Positions 8,819 through 19,932 of a stretch of 33,189 nucleotides of DNA are shown here, one piece after another. The notes beneath the pieces are model-generated. The model searched no databases, was not told the origin of the DNA, and worked only from the letters and a program-made list of their open reading frames with translations. Each line of letters begins with the position of its first letter. Position 1 is the stretch's first letter. The stretch is from an uncultured Chloroflexota bacterium (lineage in GTDB: Bacteria > Chloroflexota > Dehalococcoidia > CAUJGQ01), in assembly GCA_937879875.1 (NCBI GenBank), contig CALFMN010000166.1:1-33189 (forward strand). Direction: 5' to 3'. Position numbers and translations under genes: made by a program.

Positions 8819-10162
8819 ATGCGCGCCCTGGTGATCGGCTTCCCGCTGCCGAGCCCGCAGATCGACAACTACAACCTGCTCACGGCGCCGTCGTGGTTCG
8901 ACTACGACGGCGTCGTGGTCGAGCCGCTCTCAGTCTCGCAGGTGATCGAGGACGTGCTGGAGCAGCGCGAGGAGCACCAGACCCGCGCCGAAGAGCCGGT
9001 CGTCAACCGTCCGACCGGCCCGCTGGCGGTAGCGTTAGCAGACATGATCAAACGCCGGCGCGCCGAGGCGCAGTTTTTCCTGCACAACGGCGGTGTGATC
9101 GTCGTTTTCGGCCGGCCCAATGTGCTGCACGAAGGTGTATCCGGTTTCGCCGGCTGCGACCGCTACGCCTGGCTGCCCGCGCCGGCCGGCGTCGCCTGGG
9201 AGCCGCCCTTCCTGCTGCGCGCCGAGGGCAGCGACGTGCATGTTACCGACCCGCTGCACCCGCTGGCCCGCTTCGTCGAGTCCAACGCCCGCTGGATCGC
9301 GTATCGCGCCCGCTTTGACGAAACGGTGCCCGGCTTCCCGACATTCGGCCACGTCTTCGCCCGCAGCGCAGGCGGCGCGGCCGTCGGCGTCGAGCTGCGC
9401 GTGGCCAACGGGAAGGTGATCTTCCTGCCCGCCCTCGGCAGCATCGCCTACGGCGACCCGCGCTTCGAGATGGCGACGCAGATGCTCGAAGCGCTGCGCC
9501 GCGCCTCGCTCAAGGACGTGGCCCAGGAAGAGCCCGGCTGGGCGCGCGACGTACTGTTGCCCGGCGTCGAGGAACTGGCGGGAAAAGCACAGGAAGCCGC
9601 CGAGGCGCTCGACACGGCGGAAGGGGCGCTCACCGACGCGCTGACAGAGTTGGATAAGGTCGCGAAATACCGCGCGTTGCTCTGGCAGGAGGGCGCGCTC
9701 GGCCTCGAACCGGTCGTGCGCGACGCCCTTCGTACGCTCGGCTTTGAGGTTGAAACGGACCCGGATAAGCCCGGCTGGATCGCGGACGGGTCGCTGAAGG
9801 CGTTCTACGAGGTCGAAGGCTCGACCGGGCCGGTGCCCGAGTATCCGTACTTCCGGCTGCAAAAGCGCCTGGAAAAGGACCTGATCGAGACGCGCGAGCC
9901 GAAGCGCGGCGTGGTCGTGATTAACGGGTTTCGCGAGCAGCGGCCCGAGATCCGCGAGGCGCAGGCGAGCGAGACGCTGCGCATTGCCGCGGAAAACTAC
10001 CGCTACGCGCTCCTGACGACGGAGCGGCTGCTGGAGATGGTGCGCTGCGTGCTGGAGCAGCCGTACGATGCGGTGCGGCGCTCAATGCTGCGCGAGCGCC
10101 TGCTCAAGACCATCGGCGAGGTCGGACCGGAGATCATCCCGACGGCGGCAGAGCTGGCGTAA
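8819..10162 (+). CDS. Uncharacterised protein with a restriction-endonuclease-like C-terminal domain
   Basis: A 447-residue protein with no confident named family. The N-terminal half (1-230) starts with a Rossmann-like strand (MRALVIGFPLPSP) and contains GGVIVVFGRP and ANGKVIFLPALG. Residues about 245-290 are helical and Glu/Ala-rich, probably a coiled coil. The C-terminal part (about 288-415) has the layout of PD-(D/E)XK nuclease-fold domains: LLWQEGALGLEPVVRDAL, LGFEVE, then Asp323 (IADGSLKAFYEVEGSTG), Glu331-Val-Glu333, YFRLQKRL, RGVVVINGF and YRYALLTTERL. The usual lysine is glutamate (EVEG), so nuclease activity is uncertain. ATG 8819 is chosen because residues encoded upstream of it overlap the repeat element. 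It ends 29 bp inside the convergent ABM gene. Confidence 0.8.
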   Translation: MRALVIGFPLPSPQIDNYNLLTAPSWFDYDGVVVEPLSVSQVIEDVLEQREEHQTRAEEPVVNRPTGPLAVALADMIKRRRAEAQFFLHNGGVIVVFGRPNVLHEGVSGFAGCDRYAWLPAPAGVAWEPPFLLRAEGSDVHVTDPLHPLARFVESNARWIAYRARFDETVPGFPTFGHVFARSAGGAAVGVELRVANGKVIFLPALGSIAYGDPRFEMATQMLEALRRASLKDVAQEEPGWARDVLLPGVEELAGKAQEAAEALDTAEGALTDALTELDKVAKYRALLWQEGALGLEPVVRDALRTLGFEVETDPDKPGWIADGSLKAFYEVEGSTGPVPEYPYFRLQKRLEKDLIETREPKRGVVVINGFREQRPEIREAQASETLRIAAENYRYALLTTERLLEMVRCVLEQPYDAVRRSMLRERLLKTIGEVGPEIIPTAAELA

Positions 10163-10466
10163 CGCCTTCCGCGATCACGTCGGCGACCACGTCGAACCAC
10201 TCCTGGATCGGCGGGCCTTTCAGCAGGCGGAAACTGGCGTGGGTCAGCGCCTGCATCCGCGGCAGCTCGTAGTACGCGTCCCAGGCCTCGCGCGAATCCC
10301 AAAGCGCATAGACGACGAACTTGCCCGGATGCTCAACGGAGCGCAGCACGCGCGCCTGCAGGAAGCCGGGCGTCTGGCACGCGAGTTCGTGCATCTGCTC
10401 GCAGATCGCTTCCCACTCGCTTGCATGATCGCGGTCGACGTGCCAGTTCGTGACTGAGTGCTGCAT
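10134..10466 (-). CDS. Antibiotic biosynthesis monooxygenase (ABM) family protein
   Basis: A 110-residue single-domain ABM/heme-degrading-fold protein: EWEAICEQMHELACQTPGFLQARVLRS followed by KFVVYALWDSREAWDAYY, with a second helix before EWFDVVADV. Such proteins form dimeric ferredoxin-like barrels; activities range from cofactor-free oxidation to stress roles, and the substrate cannot be inferred. GGAGGGCG lies just upstream of ATG 10466 as ribosome binding site. Its 3' end overlaps the convergent gene ending at 10162 by 29 bp, so the two transcripts are complementary there. It lies downstream of lepA on the same strand, separated by a long inverted repeat. Confidence 0.85.
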   Translation of the reverse strand: MQHSVTNWHVDRDHASEWEAICEQMHELACQTPGFLQARVLRSVEHPGKFVVYALWDSREAWDAYYELPRMQALTHASFRLLKGPPIQEWFDVVADVIAEGVTPALPPSG

Positions 10467-10483
10467 CGGCGCCCTCCGGGCGC

Positions 10484-10591
10484 GGGGAGGGTGAGTGGTG
10501 AGAGGTGAATGGTGTGCAGTGAAGGTTCTGAACCGTCGCGAGCGAGAGCATGACGACGTTCACCACTCTCCTCTCACCATTCACCCCTCCC
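10484..10591. repeat. Imperfect 31-bp inverted repeat between lepA and the ABM gene
   Basis: The purine-rich arm at 10484-10514 (GGGGAGGGTGAGTGGTGAGA...) is mirrored by the pyrimidine-rich arm at 10561-10591 with a few differences, across a 46-bp spacer. It begins immediately after the lepA stop codon, so lepA mRNA could form a long hairpin that ends or stabilises the transcript. The simple GTGA/GGTG composition resembles intergenic repeats, but no second copy is in this window. Confidence 0.6.
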
Positions 10592-12424
<1,833 letters not shown>

Positions 12425-12432
12425 GCCGCATC

Positions 12433-12438
12433 ATCGTA
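12433..12438 (-). promoter_or_regulatory. Putative -10 box for lepA
   Basis: On the minus strand TGTGCTACGAT contains a TACGAT hexamer (12438 to 12433) ending 8 bp before the lepA ATG. No good -35 is seen at the expected distance. The position so close to the start codon matches those upstream of cmk and the LuxR-type gene. Confidence 0.35.
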
Positions 12439-12532
12439 GCACAGGGGCCATTGCAGACCGCCCAGCGCGACGCCGATTGAGTACACTGCCAGTACGTTGC
12501 GGCAAGCCGCCAGCACGCGAAGGGAGCGCAGC

Positions 12533-13129
12533 ATGTCGTACACCTACCACGAGGGCAGCCGCCAGATGCAGGACCAGTTCGACACCCGCCGCCTGGCCGA
12601 TCTCGGCGCTGAGAAGTGGGTACACGACTTCATCAGCGAGCCGGACCGCGCTTTCATCGAGCGGGCGGATATGTTCTTCCTCGCAACCGCCGACGAGCAC
12701 GGCCAGCCCAACTGCTCCTACAAAGGCGGCGACCCCGGCTTCGTGCGTGTCGTGGATGAGACGACCGTCGCCTTCCCGATCTACGACGGCAACGGCATGT
12801 TTCTCTCCGCCGGCAACGTGCTCGTGAACCCGCGCGTGGGCATGCTGTTCATCGACTTCGAGCGGCAACGGCGCATGCGCCTCAACGGCGTGGCCGGCAT
12901 CGACCCCAACGATCCGCTTTTGGCCGAGTACCCGGAGGCGCTGTGCATCGTGCGCGTGCGGGCGGGCGAAATGTTCCCGAACTGTCCGCGCTACATTCAC
13001 AAAATGCAGCTCGTGGAGCGCTCGAAGTTCGTGCCGCGACAAGCGTGTGAAACGCCGGTCCCCGACTGGAAGCGCAGCCCCGACTATCAAGACGCGCTGC
13101 CGGCGAACGACCGGGTGCGCCGCGGCTAA
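12533..13129 (+). CDS. Pyridoxamine 5'-phosphate oxidase-like (split beta-barrel) flavin-binding protein
   Basis: A 198-residue protein of the PNPOx-like/FMN-binding split-barrel superfamily. FIERADMFFLATADEHGQPNCSYKGGDPGFVRV (in the region 41-73) is the core first hairpin, followed by FPIYDGNGMFLSAGNVLVNPRVGMLFIDF and RRMRLNGVAGI. CPRYIHKMQLVERSKFVPR near the C-terminus is typical of the longer general-stress subfamily. It is probably a flavin- or F420-binding reductase; true PNP oxidase is unlikely given the divergent termini. ATG 12533 follows AAGGGAGC. An in-frame start 36 bp upstream has no ribosome binding site. The TA operon follows 58 bp later. Confidence 0.85.
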   Translation: MSYTYHEGSRQMQDQFDTRRLADLGAEKWVHDFISEPDRAFIERADMFFLATADEHGQPNCSYKGGDPGFVRVVDETTVAFPIYDGNGMFLSAGNVLVNPRVGMLFIDFERQRRMRLNGVAGIDPNDPLLAEYPEALCIVRVRAGEMFPNCPRYIHKMQLVERSKFVPRQACETPVPDWKRSPDYQDALPANDRVRRG

Positions 13130-13187
13130 ACGATGTGCCGGATCGCCGGTGAGCGTTCCTGTATGCTGGTGAGCAGGAGCCATTGCG

Positions 13188-13571
13188 ATGGAACTGCTTA
13201 CCGTTCAGGAAACAGCCGATCTGCTGCGCGTCTCGCCGGTGACGGTGCGACGCTACATTGCGGCCGGCGCCCTGCCGGCGCGGCGCGTTGGCCGCGGCGT
13301 GCGCGTGGAGAGAGTCGAGGCGGAGCGTTTCGCTCGGCCCGTGATGAACAGCCACAGCGCCAACGGCACCGCACCCAGCGAGCACAGCGCGCAGCTAGAG
13401 CCACGGCCGAAGCGCGGCCGCAAGCCCCGCTATCTGACGTACGACGATCCGATCTGGTCGCTCGCCAGCATCTTCGGCGACCACGACGGTCCGCATGACG
13501 TCGCTCGCAACAAGTACAAGTATCTGGCGGAAGAGTACGGCAAGGGACTCTCCCTGGACGAGAGTGAGTGA
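13188..13571 (+). CDS. Antitoxin with excisionase-type (MerR-like) helix-turn-helix
   Basis: A 127-residue protein. Residues 1-50 (MELLTVQETADLLRVSPVTV, RRYIAAGALPARRVGRGVRV) are a winged helix-turn-helix of the excisionase/MerR type. A disordered linker follows (52-80, Asn/Ser/Pro/Arg-rich). The C-terminal tail has DDPIWSLASIFGDHDGPHDVARNKYKYLAEEYG, split here as DDPIWSLASIFG and DVARNKYKYLAEEYG, typical of antitoxins that sit with PIN toxins. The stop overlaps the toxin start by 4 bp. AGGAGC upstream of ATG 13188 is the ribosome binding site, and a TATGCT -10-like hexamer is at 13162-13167. The HTH probably autorepresses the operon. There is no integrase nearby, so a true excisionase role is unlikely. 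Confidence 0.82.
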   Translation: MELLTVQETADLLRVSPVTVRRYIAAGALPARRVGRGVRVERVEAERFARPVMNSHSANGTAPSEHSAQLEPRPKRGRKPRYLTYDDPIWSLASIFGDHDGPHDVARNKYKYLAEEYGKGLSLDESE

Positions 13572-14008
13572 ACCGCCGGCCGCGGAGCATCGATCGGCGT
13601 GTCTTTACCGATACTTCCGCCTATTTCTCGTCCTTCGATCCGCCGTCGTCGGACCACGATCGAGCAAGGGTGATCATGCGAAGGCTGACGGACGAGCGAT
13701 GGCAGATGTACACCACGAACGTTGTCGTTGCGGAGCTTCACGCGCTGGTGCTGGCACGTCGTGGTCGTGAGATGGCCGGCCAGATCTTGATGGTTATCGA
13801 CCGCGCGCCTGCCACCACCATCGTGCGCGTCACCGAACACGACGAGCGCGAGGCCCATGAGATCATCCGCCGCTATGCCGACAAGAGCTTCTCGCTTACC
13901 GATGCGCTGAGCTTCGCCGTGATGCAGCGGCTGCGCATTCCCGCCGCCTTCACCTTCGATGACGACTTCCGCCAGTTCGGCGTTCAGATCCTGGCAGCCA
14001 CCGACTGA
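13568..14008 (+). CDS. PIN-domain ribonuclease toxin (VapC-like)
   Basis: A 146-residue PIN-domain protein. The acidic active-site residues are visible in order: Asp15 (VFTDTSAYF), Glu56 (VVVAELHAL), Asp112 (FSLTDALSFAVM) and Asp131 (FTFDDDFRQFG). PIN toxins cut tRNA or rRNA when their antitoxin is lost. The gene starts with GTG overlapping the antitoxin stop (GTGA), so translation is coupled. The N-terminal MNRRPRSIDRR is basic and slightly longer than usual. The RNA target cannot be told from sequence. A structured convergent intergenic region follows. Confidence 0.88.
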   Translation: MNRRPRSIDRRVFTDTSAYFSSFDPPSSDHDRARVIMRRLTDERWQMYTTNVVVAELHALVLARRGREMAGQILMVIDRAPATTIVRVTEHDEREAHEIIRRYADKSFSLTDALSFAVMQRLRIPAAFTFDDDFRQFGVQILAATD

Positions 14009-14026
14009 CCAGCGCGTTGTAAAACC

Positions 14027-14093
14027 GGGCGGTATAGACGACGCAACTACCGTTGCATCCACCACCGACGAGCTGCGCGGAAGTACACCGCCC
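14027..14093. other. Nested inverted repeats between convergent genes
   Basis: GGGCGGT (14027-14033) pairs with ACCGCCC (14087-14093), enclosing a second hairpin GCAAC-tacc-GTTGC (14043-14056). It fills the gap between the PIN toxin and the convergent hypothetical gene and may act as a bidirectional terminator. It lacks a T tract. Confidence 0.4.
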
Positions 14094-14095
14094 AA

Positions 14096-14473
14096 TCAGG
14101 CCATAGGAAGATTATAGAGTCGCCGCACGGCGTGCTCCCAAGCTATGGCATCGAACCAGTTCTTGGTCATCAAGTGTAGCGTCCAGTCGAGAACCTTGCC
14201 AACATCGTCCAGCCGGCTCGCTTCAATTTCATAGTCGTTCCGGGCTGGGGCGCAGTCGTCATGGCTCCAGCACCACTCTGCTGGGACGGGCATCGATACG
14301 AGAGCCGAGTGGGACATGATCTCGGGAAGATCGGGGCTGGAGCGGTGTTCGGCCCGCCATAGCTCCACACCCCGGAGTCGGTCGGCGGCCAGCCGAGTAT
14401 CGAGACTGAGCTGGCCTGTGGCGCCGGATACTATGCCGCCGCACTGGCACACACCGGCCACCCCCGAAACCAT
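14096..14473 (-). CDS. Hypothetical protein, possibly a truncated remnant
   Basis: A 125-residue frame with no recognised family. The last 65 residues look protein-like and are Trp/Asp-rich (VPAEWCWSHDDCAPARNDYE, RLDDVGKVLDWTLHLMTKNW, WEHAVRRLYNLP). The first 35 residues (VSGVAGVCQCGGIVSGATG) do not look like a normal start. No ribosome binding site is obvious. A MITE ends 42 bp upstream of the chosen ATG, so the original 5' end may have been replaced. It could be a diverged small protein or a gene fragment. Confidence 0.4.
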   Translation of the reverse strand: MVSGVAGVCQCGGIVSGATGQLSLDTRLAADRLRGVELWRAEHRSSPDLPEIMSHSALVSMPVPAEWCWSHDDCAPARNDYEIEASRLDDVGKVLDWTLHLMTKNWFDAIAWEHAVRRLYNLPMA

Positions 14474-14515
14474 GTTCGGCGCGCCATGCTCCCGTCCTTC
14501 GCGACAATGGCACTA

Positions 14516-14657
14516 GAGCGTGTCTGAAAAATGTTCGAACCATCGTTCCGTGGCTGGTCGTGAGGCCTCTTCTCACCCTCGCCACGCGTGGGAGGGGCCG
14601 CCGAAACCGGCAATCCAATGCGGGCTACAGCCGCCCGTCGATTATTCAGACACGCCC
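14516..14657. mobile_element. 142-bp MITE-like element with IS630-type TA target duplication
   Basis: TAGAGCGTGTCTGAAAAAT at 14514-14532 and the reverse complement of 14641-14659 (TAGGGCGTGTCTGAATAAT) match at 17 of 19 positions. Both ends carry TA (14514-14515, 14658-14659), the target duplication typical of IS630/Tc1-mariner elements. The interior encodes nothing recognisable, so this is a non-autonomous element that would need a transposase elsewhere. Confidence 0.72.
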
Positions 14658-14805
14658 TAATGTTCTGACGAGTGTACCTACCGAGAAGACACATTGCAAT
14701 CCGATTTGCCCGCGACACGCCACTCGCGCTGAGACGGGAAGCCACGCCCGTCCGAGCCCCAGGTGGCGTTGGAGTCCTCCCGGTGGGCTGCTCCTCGGGC
14801 AGCGC

Positions 14806-15771
14806 CTACTCCAGGGCCGGTGCGCCGAAGCGCTCGGAGAGGTACTGTTCGGCGGCGATCGCGGCGGTGGCGCCGTCGCCGGCCGCGCTGATCGCCTGGC
14901 GCGAGGAGCGGGTGCGCACATCTCCCGCGGCGAACACGCCATCGACCGGCGTGCGCATCATCAGGTCCACGATCAGATGGCCGCCGGGATCCGTCGGGGC
15001 GAGGCCGCGCAGGAAGCCGGTCGCGGGCGTTTGGCCGATGAAGATGAAGACCGCGGCCACGGGCAGCCGGCTGTGTTCGCGGGTCACGACGTTGCGCAAT
15101 GCCAGCGCCTCCACCGTCTCCGCGCCGTAGATCTCCTCGACCACGGTGTTCCAGACGAAGGTGATCTGCGGGTTGGCGAAGGCGCGCTCCTGCAGGATGC
15201 GGCTGGCGCGCAGCTCGTCGCGGCGATGAATCAGGTGTACCCGCGAAGCGAAGCGGGTGATGAACAGCGCCTCGTCCAGCGCCGCATCGCCGCCGCCCAC
15301 GACTGCGACCTCAACGTTGCGGAAGAAGGCCGCGTCGCAGGTGGCGCAGTACGAGACACCGCGGCCGGTCAGCCGTTCCTCGCCCGGCACGCCGAGCCGG
15401 CGATACTCGGCGCCGGTCGTCACGATCAGCGCCCGCGCATGCAGTTCGCCTCCATCCACCCGGATGCGGAACAGGTCGCCGTCCCGCGCCACGGAATCGA
15501 CGGCCTCATAGCGGAACTCCGCGCCGTAGCGTTCGGCCTGCAGCTGGATCGCCTCGGCCAGAGCGAAGCCGCTTGTGCCTTCCACGAAGCCCGGAAAGTT
15601 CTCGACGAGGTGCGTGAGCGCGATCTGTCCGCCGGTCACACCCTTCTCGAGCACCAGCGTGCGCCGCCGGGCGCGAGCGCCGTACAGCGCGGCGGTCAGT
15701 CCTGCCGGGCCGCCGCCGATGATCACCACGTCGTACGTCGCCAGCGCTGCAGTCGTCTCAGAGCTGTTCAT
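14806..15771 (-). CDS. trxB: Thioredoxin-disulfide reductase
   Basis: A 321-residue low-molecular-weight FAD/NADPH enzyme that reduces thioredoxin. The FAD site is VVIIGGGPAGLTAALYGARA (15-34) and the redox motif is Cys142-Ala-Thr-Cys145 (VSYCATCDAAFF). The NADPH site VAVVGGGDAALDEALF (155-170) is followed by LIHRRDELRAS, and the C-terminal FAD motif is GVFAAGDVR. VGGG rather than VGGGNSA-type binding and HRRD favour NADPH. A TATGAT -10 is at 15790-15795 and a GGGGGA ribosome binding site precedes ATG 15771. No thioredoxin gene is in the window. The short N-terminal extension before YDVVIIGG is unremarkable. Confidence 0.95.
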   Translation of the reverse strand: MNSSETTAALATYDVVIIGGGPAGLTAALYGARARRRTLVLEKGVTGGQIALTHLVENFPGFVEGTSGFALAEAIQLQAERYGAEFRYEAVDSVARDGDLFRIRVDGGELHARALIVTTGAEYRRLGVPGEERLTGRGVSYCATCDAAFFRNVEVAVVGGGDAALDEALFITRFASRVHLIHRRDELRASRILQERAFANPQITFVWNTVVEEIYGAETVEALALRNVVTREHSRLPVAAVFIFIGQTPATGFLRGLAPTDPGGHLIVDLMMRTPVDGVFAAGDVRTRSSRQAISAAGDGATAAIAAEQYLSERFGAPALE

Positions 15772-15865
15772 CGATCGTCCCCCGTCACGATCATAGCCGT
15801 CGCGGCCCTGTTTGAGGTGCGCACCCCGGATGTGTGGTACGCATCGCCCGTCGCGCCTTACAGCA

Positions 15866-15899
15866 AAGGCCCTCGCTTCGGGTTCGAAGCGAGGGCCTT
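15866..15899 (-). terminator. Strong hairpin terminator after oppDF
   Basis: A perfect 15-bp stem: AAGGCCCTCGCTTCG (15866-15880) pairs with 15885-15899 around a GGTT loop. It lies 24 bp beyond the stop of the oppF-like gene in its direction of transcription, upstream of trxB. It should insulate trxB from the opp transcript. Confidence 0.8.
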
Positions 15900-15922
15900 G
15901 AATCGACGGTGTGCCGCGCTGA

Positions 15923-16939
<1,017 letters not shown>

Positions 16940-16942
16940 CGG

Positions 16943-18022
<1,080 letters not shown>

Positions 18023-18127
18023 TGGTCCTCCTTCGCCTCACCAGGAGTGCAACCAGCGCGACGTACGGCGATCGCCCGGCAGCACGGAGCTCTTCGACTT
18101 CAGAGTGCGCGAGCCGGGCCAGCGCGG

Positions 18128-18209
18128 TGGGGAAGAGGAGACTCGAACTCCCACGCCTTGCGGCACATGATCCTAAGTCATGCTCGTCTGCCAGTTCCGA
18201 CACTTCCCC
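18128..18209 (-). tRNA. tRNA-Leu, anticodon TAG
   Basis: An 82-nt type II tRNA. The 7-bp acceptor stem is GGGGAAG with CTTCCCC. The anticodon stem is CATGA/TCATG with loop CTTAGGA, giving anticodon TAG (reads CTA). A long variable arm (GCCGCAAGGC) and the T-arm GGGAG-TTCGAGT-CTCCT identify leucine. The discriminator is A. The following bases are CCG, so the CCA tail is not fully encoded and must be added after transcription. Confidence 0.93.
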
Positions 18210-18370
18210 GAGGTTTCACCCTGCCCACCGGCCCAGCATACCCGCATGATAGACAACGTGCTGCCCCCTGCAGGAGACAGCACCACTCCGCGATACTACG
18301 ATCAAGGTGGTTATACCATCCGCGCGCCGCTTCGCACATTTCACTTTTCTGGCGCGGGCGAAGTGGCCGG

Positions 18371-18379
18371 AGTATAGCA
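18371..18379 (-). promoter_or_regulatory. Putative extended -10 promoter upstream of tRNA-Leu
   Basis: The minus strand reads TGCTATACT, an extended -10 (TGnTATACT) at 18379 to 18371. TTTGCG stands about 18 bp further upstream as a weak -35. It points toward tRNA-Leu and oppDF, with the transcript start about 155 bp before the tRNA. The 286-bp gap between the tRNA and the epimerase gene holds no convincing gene. Confidence 0.4.
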
Positions 18380-18495
18380 CAGGGCGTCAAGCCCCGCAAA
18401 CGTTTACCGCACCGATTTACTACGCACCGGGCTATACCGGCTACGTTGCAGTGTAGCCCGCTGCTCGACCGGGAGCGGGTGAGGTCCGCGTTGCC

Positions 18496-19461
18496 ATGCA
18501 CATCGCGGTTACCGGCGGCGCCGGCTTCATCGGCTCACACAGCGTGGACCTGCTCGCCCGCGCTGGCCACGATCTGCTCGTGCTGGACGATCTCTCCTCC
18601 GGCGCCCTGGAGAACCTGGCGGAGTCGAGGTCGCGGGCAGCGTTCTTGCGCCTCGATGTGCGCGATGGCCGCGCACTGGCCGCGGCGCTCGTGGCGTTCC
18701 TGCCGGAGGCTGTGCTGCACCTGGCGGCGATCGCCTCGGTGGTGCGCAGCGTCGAAGATCCCCAGAGCACCTATGCGGTGAATCTCACCGGCACGCTGAA
18801 CGCACTGGAGGCGGCGCGTGTCGCCGGCGCGCGCCGCTTCGTCTTCGCCAGCTCCGCCGCGGTGTACGGCAGCGAACCGGCGCTTCCTTCTGCCGAGGAC
18901 GATCCGCTGCGGCCCGTGTCGCCCTACGCCGCGCACAAGGCGGCCGGCGAGCTGCTCTGCCGGGCGCAGCGGGCCGCGTTCGGACTGGAAACCGTGCCGC
19001 TGCGCTTCTTTAACGTCTTCGGCGAGCGCCAGCGCCCGGACAGCCCCTATTCGGGTGTAATCTCGCTCTTCATCGAGGCGCTCGCGGCCCACGGCGTCGC
19101 CACGATTCTGGGCGACGGCGAACAGACGCGCGACTTCATCGATGTACACGATGTCGCGCGGGCGATCGAGGCCGCGCTCGTCGGCCCCGACCCCGGTCCC
19201 GATCCGATCAACATCGGTCGCGGCGAAGCGCTCAGCATACGGCAGCTATACCGCCTGATCGCGGCCGTGCTCGACGTGGCGGATGCGCCGCGCTTCGGCC
19301 CGGCGCGGCCCGGCGATGTGCGCCACTCCCGCGCCCGCGTCGACGCCCTGCGCACGCGGCTGCGGATCGTGCCGGCGATTCCCGTCTCGCAGGGGATCGG
19401 TCGGCTGGTGCAGAGCCGGCTTCCATCGGTCGCGCAGGAGCGGCGCGGACCGCTCGCATAG
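18496..19461 (+). CDS. NAD-dependent nucleotide-sugar epimerase/dehydratase
   Basis: A 321-residue extended SDR, most like UDP-glucose 4-epimerase (GalE) family members. The NAD motif is GGAGFIGSH (7-15), the acidic residue is Asp31 in VLDDLSSG, and HLAAIASV follows. The catalytic Ser/Tyr/Lys are in FASSAAVYG (Ser119-Ser120) and Tyr144-Lys148 of PYAAHK. PLRFFNVFGERQRPDSPYSGV and GDGEQTRDFIDVHDVARAI form the substrate region. It may supply sugars for surface polysaccharide, but the actual nucleotide sugar is not certain. No Shine-Dalgarno is visible before ATG 18496. It stands alone, without glycosyltransferases nearby. Confidence 0.9.
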   Translation: MHIAVTGGAGFIGSHSVDLLARAGHDLLVLDDLSSGALENLAESRSRAAFLRLDVRDGRALAAALVAFLPEAVLHLAAIASVVRSVEDPQSTYAVNLTGTLNALEAARVAGARRFVFASSAAVYGSEPALPSAEDDPLRPVSPYAAHKAAGELLCRAQRAAFGLETVPLRFFNVFGERQRPDSPYSGVISLFIEALAAHGVATILGDGEQTRDFIDVHDVARAIEAALVGPDPGPDPINIGRGEALSIRQLYRLIAAVLDVADAPRFGPARPGDVRHSRARVDALRTRLRIVPAIPVSQGIGRLVQSRLPSVAQERRGPLA

Positions 19462-19603
19462 CGCGGGGGCAACGACGCAGCGCTACGCCGCTGTGAGTAG
19501 CAGCGTACCGGTGCGGATAGCGCCTTCGGACCTGACGCGTGCGCCCGCGGCTCTGTCACGCTGAAGCCGCGTAACGAACACGTCCTCTGGCATGGCGAAA
19601 CAC

Positions 19604-19631
19604 TAAAGTTCCGGGGGATCAGGCCCGATAA
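19604..19631 (+). promoter_or_regulatory. Sigma-28 (FliA/WhiG)-like promoter
   Basis: TAAAGTTC (19604-19611) and CCCGATAA (19624-19631) are separated by 12 bp. The FliA/WhiG consensus is TAAAGTTT-N11-GCCGATAA, so each half matches at 7 of 8 bases with spacing one longer. It lies about 70 bp upstream of the zinc-ribbon gene at 19702. Confidence 0.45.
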
Positions 19632-19701
19632 CCAGAACAACAGTGCCCGGGTGCGGCGGCGCGACGCCGGTGCAACAGGTCCGGGCGGGGAGCAACCGGC
19701 G

Positions 19702-19932
19702 ATGTTTATCCTCAAGGGCTGTCCGAAGTGTAAAGGCGACCTGGCCGCGGAAAGCAGTACGCGCCGCATGGAAGTTGACGACGACGTCACCTGCATCCAG
19801 TGCGGCTACCATCTGACCACAGACGAGCAGCGGCGGCTGTTCGGCCGGCTGGTGCCGGTGCGGCGCCGCCCGCAGCCGTTGCCCGCGCTGGCGCCGGTAC
19901 CGGTCACGCTGCCGATACGCCGTTCGGCCTAA
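19702..19932 (+). CDS. Small zinc-ribbon protein
   Basis: A 76-residue protein with a four-cysteine zinc ribbon: CPKC (Cys7, Cys10) and CIQCGY (Cys31, Cys34), with acidic residues between (EVDDDV). The second half is an Arg/Pro-rich basic tail (VPVRRRPQPLPALAPVP), possibly disordered or nucleic-acid binding. GGAG upstream of ATG 19702 is the ribosome binding site. It has a sigma-28-like promoter and overlaps the convergent enoyl-CoA hydratase gene by 4 bp. Function unknown. Confidence 0.75.
   Translation: MFILKGCPKCKGDLAAESSTRRMEVDDDVTCIQCGYHLTTDEQRRLFGRLVPVRRRPQPLPALAPVPVTLPIRRSA

Noticed and set aside
13188..13571. Phage or integrative-element excisionase
   Set aside because: No integrase, attachment site or phage gene nearby; the overlapping PIN gene and antitoxin-like tail fit a toxin-antitoxin pair better.
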